Part shown: positions 58,570 to 64,000 of the stretch, in pieces
How the letters are laid out: the number at the start of each line of letters is the position of its first letter
Numbering within the stretch: position 1 is the first letter of the stretch
NCBI RefSeq assembly: GCF_000739695.1
Contig: NZ_BBIO01000001.1
Coordinates: 62,001-126,000, forward strand
DNA: 64,000 bases
Direction: 5' to 3'
From: Tepidicaulis marinus
Lineage (GTDB): Bacteria > Pseudomonadota > Alphaproteobacteria > Parvibaculales > Parvibaculaceae
Notes under the pieces: generated by a model
The model's input: only the letters and a program-made list of their open reading frames with translations
What the model was told of the DNA's origin: nothing
Databases searched by the model: none
Program-made: the position numbers and the translations under genes

Positions 58570-60666
58570 TTAGGCCGCCTTGATTGCCTGCAGGAATGTC
58601 TGGATCGTTTTTTCCAGCGAACTGCGGGCAGCGGAAAGTCCTTCCGCCGCGCCCAGCACTTTTTTCGATGCTTCACGCGTTTCGCTCGTGCTGGCGCGCA
58701 CGTCCGAGATTTGCTGCGTCACTTCCTGTGTGCCGCGAGCCGCATCATTCGCGCTGGTTGAAATTTCCGCCGTCGCGGAGCTTTGCTGCTCCGTCGCACT
58801 CGTCACGGAGGCGGCGATTTCCATATTCTCGCGGATGACGGATTGAATATCGGCAACGACCGATACCATCCGCTCGCTTACGGAACGCACTTCATCGACA
58901 TTGGTGGAAATATCCGCCGTCGCCTTGGCGGTCTGCGTGGCCAGCGCCTTGACTTCGGAAGCAACGACCGCAAAGCCCTTGCCCGCTTCCCCTGCCCGCG
59001 CCGCCTCGATCGTGGCATTGAGGGCAAGAAGGTTCGTCTGTTCGGCGATTTCGTCGATAAGGCTCGTGATCTCGCCGATGCGCTGGGAGGCGGCGTTCAA
59101 AAGCTCGACGGTTTCCACTGCGTTCTGCGCCTTGTCCACCGCCTGCCGGGTGATTTCGGAGGAACGTTTGATCTGCCGCATGATCTCGCGCGAGGAGGAA
59201 TCCATTTCCTCCGCGGCAGCAGCCACGGTCTGCACGTTGGAGGACGTGCGCTCGGCAATGTCCGTTACCATGCCGCTTTGCTGCTCGGTCTGCTCGGACA
59301 CGCTGGAAAGCGTGCCGGCCACCCCTTCCAGATGCGCCACGTTCTCGGTGAGCTGCGACATGGCGGCAAGCACCTCCTCATCGAACCCTTTGATCGAGCG
59401 GTCCACAAGTGCCGCCCGTTCATCCCGGCGCCTTTGTTCCTCAAGCGCTGCCTGTTCGAGCGCCTCGCGCTTCCTCGCCCCTTCTTTAAACGCAAGAAGC
59501 GAAGCGGCCATGAGCCCGAGCTCGGATTTCGCGCCCTCGTACGGCACCTCCACATCGAGCTGGCCGCCCGACAAAGACTGCATTGCATCGGCGAGCGATA
59601 CAAGCGGACGCGTTACGCTTTGCGCAACGATATAGGCACAGAAGGAAAGCGCCGCCGCTCCGAAAAGCGAGACGACAAGCGCGATCGTCATCGTTACGCG
59701 CGCATCCGCCGCAAGCCCGCTTGCCCGCTCCATTAGATGCATGTTCAGATCGTCTTCCACTTCCTTGAGCAGATTGATCTTCTTCGTGATCTCGGCGATC
59801 CAGTAGGGCCCGCTATAAGGCCCACCCGCCACATCGCCGCGCCGGGAGATAACGAACTCCCGCATCTTGGCGACGTTTTCCACGGCATCGCCCGTCACGA
59901 TACGTTTGTAAGCGTCCCGCGCTTCCGGCGTCGCCAACCCATCGAAAGAAGCAAGAAAAGCCTGTTGCTGAGCGATGAGGCCGATCACACGGCCTAGCAG
60001 CAATTCGGAGAGATGGCCCGAGGCAAAGCCGGGCGCGGCCGCCGCCCGTTCCTGCCCTGCCCGTTCCTTGGCTTCCAGAAACGCGACATAGGCGGCGATT
60101 TCACGGCTCAGGCCCGCATCCTCGGAAACGCCCGCCATGGTCTTGATGACATCAAGCAGGATCGCGATCGTGCCGCTATACCAATCGGCCATGCCAGCGG
60201 CCGGAAGGCGCAGCGCGGAAACATCTGCGCGGGTGCGCGTGAGCTCTTCGAGCCGGGCAAGGCTCTTGGCTACTTTTTTCTCGAAAGCAGGGTCCTGCGC
60301 GCCCATGTCGAAGGTCTCGAGCGCGCCGTTTAGTTCGGCAAGCTTACTGTCTGTGTCCGCCCGCTGCGCACTCAGCGAGGCAGTGAATTCCGCGCTGCCT
60401 TGGGCGCCGATGAAGCCCGCGGACTGGCCGCGTTCTTTTTGCAATTCGTGAATGACGTGGGAAAACCCGGGCGCAAGCTGCGCCAGGTTGGAGAGCGCCT
60501 GGTAGGTGCGCGTATCGCTATAGGCGTTCCAGGAAATAACGGCCCCCATCAGGGCCAGAATGAAAAGCGGCAAGGCCGTCAGGCCGATGATCCGCTTGGT
60601 GAGGCTGAAATTGTTCAGCATCCGCTCGACTGTGCCGATCACGGTATCCCCCAAGGAGTTGAGCAA
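58570..60666 (-). CDS. Methyl-accepting chemotaxis protein with NIT sensing domain
   Basis: The 698-residue receptor has an N-terminal membrane segment (about 27-47), a periplasmic helical NIT (nitrate/nitrite-sensing-like) region with [17 protein letters not shown], a second membrane segment (about 330-352), HAMP (about 353-405) and a signalling domain with the conserved hairpin [35 protein letters not shown]. It would feed CheA, and ligand binding by the NIT part is only a family expectation. Confidence 0.93.
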   Translation of the reverse strand: MLNSLGDTVIGTVERMLNNFSLTKRIIGLTALPLFILALMGAVISWNAYSDTRTYQALSNLAQLAPGFSHVIHELQKERGQSAGFIGAQGSAEFTASLSAQRADTDSKLAELNGALETFDMGAQDPAFEKKVAKSLARLEELTRTRADVSALRLPAAGMADWYSGTIAILLDVIKTMAGVSEDAGLSREIAAYVAFLEAKERAGQERAAAAPGFASGHLSELLLGRVIGLIAQQQAFLASFDGLATPEARDAYKRIVTGDAVENVAKMREFVISRRGDVAGGPYSGPYWIAEITKKINLLKEVEDDLNMHLMERASGLAADARVTMTIALVVSLFGAAALSFCAYIVAQSVTRPLVSLADAMQSLSGGQLDVEVPYEGAKSELGLMAASLLAFKEGARKREALEQAALEEQRRRDERAALVDRSIKGFDEEVLAAMSQLTENVAHLEGVAGTLSSVSEQTEQQSGMVTDIAERTSSNVQTVAAAAEEMDSSSREIMRQIKRSSEITRQAVDKAQNAVETVELLNAASQRIGEITSLIDEIAEQTNLLALNATIEAARAGEAGKGFAVVASEVKALATQTAKATADISTNVDEVRSVSERMVSVVADIQSVIRENMEIAASVTSATEQQSSATAEISTSANDAARGTQEVTQQISDVRASTSETREASKKVLGAAEGLSAARSSLEKTIQTFLQAIKAA

Positions 60667-60780
60667 GGGCGATAATCGGCACGCCTATGGCTTGCCTCTT
60701 ACAACCCCAATCTCATCCCCACACGGGAAATACAACCTAAAAGGTTAGAAACTGGTGAACCGGGTTGTAGTTTCGAACAC

Positions 60781-61236
60781 CTAGCTGACGCCGCACCATC
60801 CCGCCCGCGCCCCGCCCTCATAAGGCCGGGCAAAACCGGCGGTGATCAGCCGTTCGGCAAGATCGCCAAGCTCCGCCTCGCTGACATTGGCCAGCACCCG
60901 CCCGGCATATTTGCCGTAATGAATGCCCGAAAGCGCGACGGCCTTACCCTCCACCCGGGAAAGCCAGGCCTTGGCGGCGCGGGCCTTTTCTTTTTCATCC
61001 GGGCACTTGCCGCGCAGCTCCGGCGTGTCGATCCCGGCAAGGCGCACCCGCACGAAGACATCCTGGCCGAGCCAGATACGCGCCCGCACATCGAGCGTGT
61101 CGCCATCCACCACCCGCACGACTTCCGCCGGAACGGGGCCTGCGAGCGTTTCTGCTGCGCGCGCGGGCGCATCCGGCCCAAAAGCCGTCAAAAGCAGGAA
61201 AGCACACACGCCCGCTATGAGGGAAAACCATCTCAT
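60781..61236 (-). CDS. Secreted thermonuclease-like protein
   Basis: The 151-residue product has a signal peptide (RWFSLIAGVCAFLLLTAFG) and a staphylococcal-nuclease fold with VVRVVDGDTLDVRAR, VRVRLAGIDTPELRG and KAWLSR. The conserved Arg and Asp residues are present, so nuclease activity is plausible; many family members are inactive adaptors. The ATG at 61236 keeps the signal peptide. Confidence 0.85.
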   Translation of the reverse strand: MRWFSLIAGVCAFLLLTAFGPDAPARAAETLAGPVPAEVVRVVDGDTLDVRARIWLGQDVFVRVRLAGIDTPELRGKCPDEKEKARAAKAWLSRVEGKAVALSGIHYGKYAGRVLANVSEAELGDLAERLITAGFARPYEGGARAGWCGVS

Positions 61237-61306
61237 ACTCGATTTATACGAGAATGACGGTTTTAGCGCCAGCCCGGAAAGCGGCAAGGGGGCTGGGAGC
61301 GCCAGA

Positions 61307-61993
61307 TCAGCGGCAATAGCCCCAGCCGCTCAGCTCGAAATGGAAATGATCCTTGTGTTTGTCATTGTAATCGGGGCCGAGCACGCCGCCGAAAAGCCCG
61401 CAGGCTCCCTCATGTATGCGGGCGAGAAACTCTCCCTCCGGCGTTTCCTTGCCCCAATCCTCAAGCACCGTGATCCGCCGCCCGTCTTCAAGCTGAAAAC
61501 CGGCCACATCGATGGCGGCGGCGCTGGCATGTTTCGAGCGCCGTCCTTCTTCGGCATTATTGACGTTGCGGCAGGAATAGGTGCCGTAATGCAAGACGCG
61601 TTTGACCGGGCTTGAAAGAATCTCTTGCGCAGCGGGCATCACCTCATGGCGCTCCCAAAGCAGGAGCGAGATCATGGCCGGACAGGCAAGGCGCACGCCG
61701 CCCCCGTAATTCAGCTTGCCTTGGAGGAGCCGCAGCGCATGCAGCGCGCCGCAGCCTTCCTGCTTGGAAATGATCGCGTCATGAGCATAGGAAATCCCGC
61801 CCTCGCGCGCCGCCTCCTTCTCCATCACCGCGCGGCAGGCCGCCGGATCGCCCGCAATCCAGCGCTGCTTCAAAGGCGTTGCGAAGGTCGGCTCATGGGA
61901 AAGCTCGAGCGGGGCGAAGGGATTGTAAGGGGCGGGCAGGTTCCAGAGAACGAGAGCGCAGAACCCTGCCACACCCAGCAGAACACCGAGCAT
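61307..61993 (-). CDS. Extensin-like C-terminal family protein
   Basis: The 228-residue protein has one N-terminal membrane segment (about 3-17) and a domain with SKHASAAAIDVAGF and a C-terminal DHFHFELSGWGYC. These His/Asp motifs match the extensin-like C domain, which is related to LAS-type metallopeptidases of peptidoglycan. It precedes SdhAF4 reversed in transcription order with 31 bp between. Activity is an inference. Confidence 0.85.
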   Translation of the reverse strand: MLGVLLGVAGFCALVLWNLPAPYNPFAPLELSHEPTFATPLKQRWIAGDPAACRAVMEKEAAREGGISYAHDAIISKQEGCGALHALRLLQGKLNYGGGVRLACPAMISLLLWERHEVMPAAQEILSSPVKRVLHYGTYSCRNVNNAEEGRRSKHASAAAIDVAGFQLEDGRRITVLEDWGKETPEGEFLARIHEGACGLFGGVLGPDYNDKHKDHFHFELSGWGYCR

Positions 61994-62024
61994 GAGCGCT
62001 GCCGTGGCAAGGCGGGCCGGGCGT

Positions 62025-62261
62025 TCAGAAATCGCTCAAGATCCCTTTCTTTTCCCAGTCCCCATAGCGGGTGGGCTCCGGCCCGTCCTGGCCGCCAAGC
62101 TCGCGCGGGCGCGCCGCCTCCTGCGCTGCGCGCTCGGCGCGGCGCGCATCGGCCTCGGCCAGCGCCCGCTGGGCCGCAGGCGGCAGGCGCTTGCGTCTTT
62201 CTTCTTCCGAAAGCGGGGCCTCTTCAGGGGCGCCCGTCTCTGTCTGGCTTGAATTGCTCAT
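62025..62261 (-). CDS. SdhAF4-like succinate dehydrogenase assembly factor (DUF1674)
   Basis: The 78-residue protein ends PEPTRYGDWEKKGILSDF, the conserved tail of DUF1674/SdhAF4, which helps load or protect FAD-bearing SdhA. The middle is basic and helical. The ATG at 62261 gives the usual length. The divergent partner htpX begins 129 bp away, an arrangement found widely in alphaproteobacteria. Confidence 0.9.
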   Translation of the reverse strand: MSNSSQTETGAPEEAPLSEEERRKRLPPAAQRALAEADARRAERAAQEAARPRELGGQDGPEPTRYGDWEKKGILSDF

Positions 62262-62389
62262 CACGCTCCAACATATAGAAAGATGCCCGCGCGGCGTCCA
62301 GCCTCCGATTGGCCCTTGGCCTGAAGAGGCGAGCGTCGAATAAAAATCGGGCAAAAAGAAGAACGGTTGATCGGATAGAGGTCCGGCAA

Positions 62390-63256
62390 ATGAATATGGT
62401 CAAAACAGGCATGTTGCTTGCCGCCATGACGGCGCTTTTCATGGGGATCGGCTTCATGCTGGGCGGCGAGGCAGGCATGCTTCTGGCGCTGCTCTTTGCC
62501 GGCGGCATGAACCTCTTTGCCTATTGGAATTCCGATAAGATGGTGCTGCGCATGTATGGCGCGCGCGAGGTGGACGAGGCCGCCGCGCCCGAATATGTGC
62601 GCATCGTGCGCCAGCTGGCCGCGAATGCGAACCTTCCCATGCCGCGCACTTTCATCATCGAAACAGATCAGCCCAACGCTTTTGCCACCGGGCGCAATCC
62701 GGAAAACGCTGCCGTGGCCGCCACCACCGGGCTCATCCGCATGCTCAGCCCCGAAGAGCTTGCCGGCGTCATGGCGCATGAACTTGCCCATATCAAAAAC
62801 CGCGACACGCTGATCATGACCGTGACGGCAACGATCGCCGGGGCGATTTCGATGCTCGCGAATTTCGCGCTCTTTTTCGGCGGCAACCGCAACAATCCGC
62901 TCGGCATTGTCGGCGTCATCTTGATGATGATCCTTGCCCCGCTTGCCGCCGCGCTCGTGCAAATGGCGATCTCGCGCACCCGCGAATATTCCGCCGATGC
63001 AGGCGGCGCGGAAATTTGCGGACGCCCGCAATGGCTCGCCTCGGCCTTGAAAAAGATCGAACAGGGCGCTTCCCGCATCGACAACGAACCGGCGGAGGCC
63101 AACCCCGCCACCGCTCATATGTTCATCATCAACCCGCTCCATGCGCATAAACGCGACAGCCTCTTTTCCACGCACCCGGCAACGGCAAACCGCGTGGCGA
63201 AACTGATGGAAATGGCCGGGCTCGGCCAAAGCGCGCCGGGGCGCCCCTGGGGCTGA
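62390..63256 (+). CDS. htpX: Zinc metalloprotease HtpX
   Basis: The 288-residue protein has two N-terminal hydrophobic segments (about 8-42), the zinc site HELAH at 130-134 in [15 protein letters not shown], and two further membrane segments (about 143-190), then a cytoplasmic C-terminus with [15 protein letters not shown]. It removes damaged membrane proteins with FtsH. RBS AGAGG is upstream of the ATG at 62390. Confidence 0.95.
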   Translation: MNMVKTGMLLAAMTALFMGIGFMLGGEAGMLLALLFAGGMNLFAYWNSDKMVLRMYGAREVDEAAAPEYVRIVRQLAANANLPMPRTFIIETDQPNAFATGRNPENAAVAATTGLIRMLSPEELAGVMAHELAHIKNRDTLIMTVTATIAGAISMLANFALFFGGNRNNPLGIVGVILMMILAPLAAALVQMAISRTREYSADAGGAEICGRPQWLASALKKIEQGASRIDNEPAEANPATAHMFIINPLHAHKRDSLFSTHPATANRVAKLMEMAGLGQSAPGRPWG

Positions 63257-63273
63257 ATGAAAGGCGAGGCGTT

Positions 63274-63819
63274 TTAAAGCGCCTGCCAGTCGTTCCGGCT
63301 CATGGCATAGATGAGAAACTCCGTACCGCCCACATCGATGGCGCGCGCCTCATGCTCGCCGAGCTTTTCGGCAACGCGGCGCGAGGCGGTATTTTCCGGA
63401 TGGATGATCGAGCAGATTTCATCAGCGCCAAGGTCCCGGAAGGCCATGTCCCGGCAGGCACGCGCACCTTCGCTTGCATAGCCCTTGCCCCAATGGGCCT
63501 TGTCGATGAACCAGGAAAGCTCGAGCCCCGGCCAGCCATCCGGATACCAAAGCCCGAGCCGGCCGAGAAACGCCCCGCTCGCCTTTTCCTCCACCGCCCA
63601 AAGCCCGTAGCCGCGCAAATGCCAATGGCCGATCATCAGCGCGATGACGGACCAGCTTTCATCCGCGCTCACCGCGCCGCCGATCATATAGCGCATCATG
63701 TCGGGATCGGCGTGAAGGCGGGCAAGCGGCGGGACATCTTCCCCGCGCCAGGCGCGAAAGTGCAGCCGCTCCGTTTCGAAGGAGAGGGGAAGAGAAGCAG
63801 GGAAGGCAGCAAGAGACAT
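63274..63819 (-). CDS. GNAT-family N-acetyltransferase (RimJ/RimL type)
   Basis: The 181-residue protein starts SFETERLHFRAWRGEDVPPLARLHADPDMMRYMIGG and carries GYGLWAVEEKASGAFLGRLGLWYPDGWPGLELSWFIDKAHWGKGYASEGARACRDMAF, the RimJ/L pattern with the acetyl-CoA loop KGYASEG. Substrate unknown. It converges with htpX, leaving only 17 bp. Confidence 0.9.
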   Translation of the reverse strand: MSLAAFPASLPLSFETERLHFRAWRGEDVPPLARLHADPDMMRYMIGGAVSADESWSVIALMIGHWHLRGYGLWAVEEKASGAFLGRLGLWYPDGWPGLELSWFIDKAHWGKGYASEGARACRDMAFRDLGADEICSIIHPENTASRRVAEKLGEHEARAIDVGGTEFLIYAMSRNDWQAL

Positions 63820-64000
63820 GGAAGAAGGCTTTCAGAAAAGCGTATCGATTTTCTTATCTCCGCCGATTTTCCCGGTGAGGCGAGGGGCGGCAAGTCACGT
63901 CGCGGTGATCGGGGAGCATTCATCTGCCTACAGATGAATAGAGAAACGGCGGAAAACCCCGCCGATCCTCCTTGGCCTGCGCCCTGCCATGTGCTCTAAC

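Noticed and set aside
63820-64000. Possible partial gene at the right edge
   Set aside because: No convincing coding frame continues to the border; only short out-of-frame stretches are open.

Overview
The window is a 64 kb piece of a GC-rich alphaproteobacterial chromosome. The evidence is the hemC-hemD-mitofilin-like-hemY cluster next to a divergent tsaD, a gpsA-YciI-EVE run, an SdhAF4 (DUF1674)/htpX pair, and GC-biased codon use throughout. The order Hyphomicrobiales, perhaps a Parvibaculum-like lineage, is a reasonable guess but only an inference.

Region 1 (1-9.3 kb) is host chromosome. It holds a broken clpP copy, an iron-sulfur photolyase/cryptochrome with an overlapping antisense DUF2256 gene, an alpha/beta hydrolase, and a leftward haem-biosynthesis operon (hemC, hemD, a mitofilin-like membrane protein, a HemY-like TPR protein). 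tsaD is divergent from hemC.

Region 2 (9,339-45,078) is an apparently complete Mu-like transposable prophage of 35,740 bp. It starts with TG, ends with CA, is flanked by the 5-bp duplication AAGGG, and carries related 17-bp transposase-binding-like sites at both ends. The early end lies at high coordinates: an S24 repressor (+) diverges from a leftward early operon (Ner, a ParB-like protein, MuA transposase, MuB ATPase, a DnaA-domain-IV-like protein, Gam, DUF6378, a LexA-like winged helix, GemA/gp16, Mor). Two late blocks follow. The first carries endolysin, holin, DksA-like zinc finger, gp25/26/27-like proteins, terminase, portal and a head morphogenesis protein with a probable C-terminal nuclease. 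The second carries a fused protease-scaffold-capsid protein, then a P2-type contractile tail (V, W, J, I, fibre, sheath, tube, E/E', tape measure, U, X, D). Each block is preceded by the same 19-bp perfect palindrome. The right end carries a Dam-type methylase and a stand-alone Prim-Pol protein in the place where Mu keeps com/mom. Four small rightward genes of unknown function sit between the leftward late genes and are the best candidates for lysogeny-expressed cargo.

Region 3 (45.1-64 kb) is host chromosome again: a possible tiny membrane peptide, a cold-shock protein, a TetR regulator divergent from gpsA-YciI-EVE, a Rieske protein, an uncharacterised gene with a creatininase-family amidohydrolase, a CoA transferase, a PAS-GGDEF-EAL protein, acetyl-CoA synthetase, a metallo-beta-lactamase-fold hydrolase, an outer-membrane barrel, a NIT-domain chemoreceptor, a thermonuclease, an extensin-like protein, SdhAF4, HtpX and a GNAT acetyltransferase. 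The prophage separates tsaD from the gpsA side of the chromosome.
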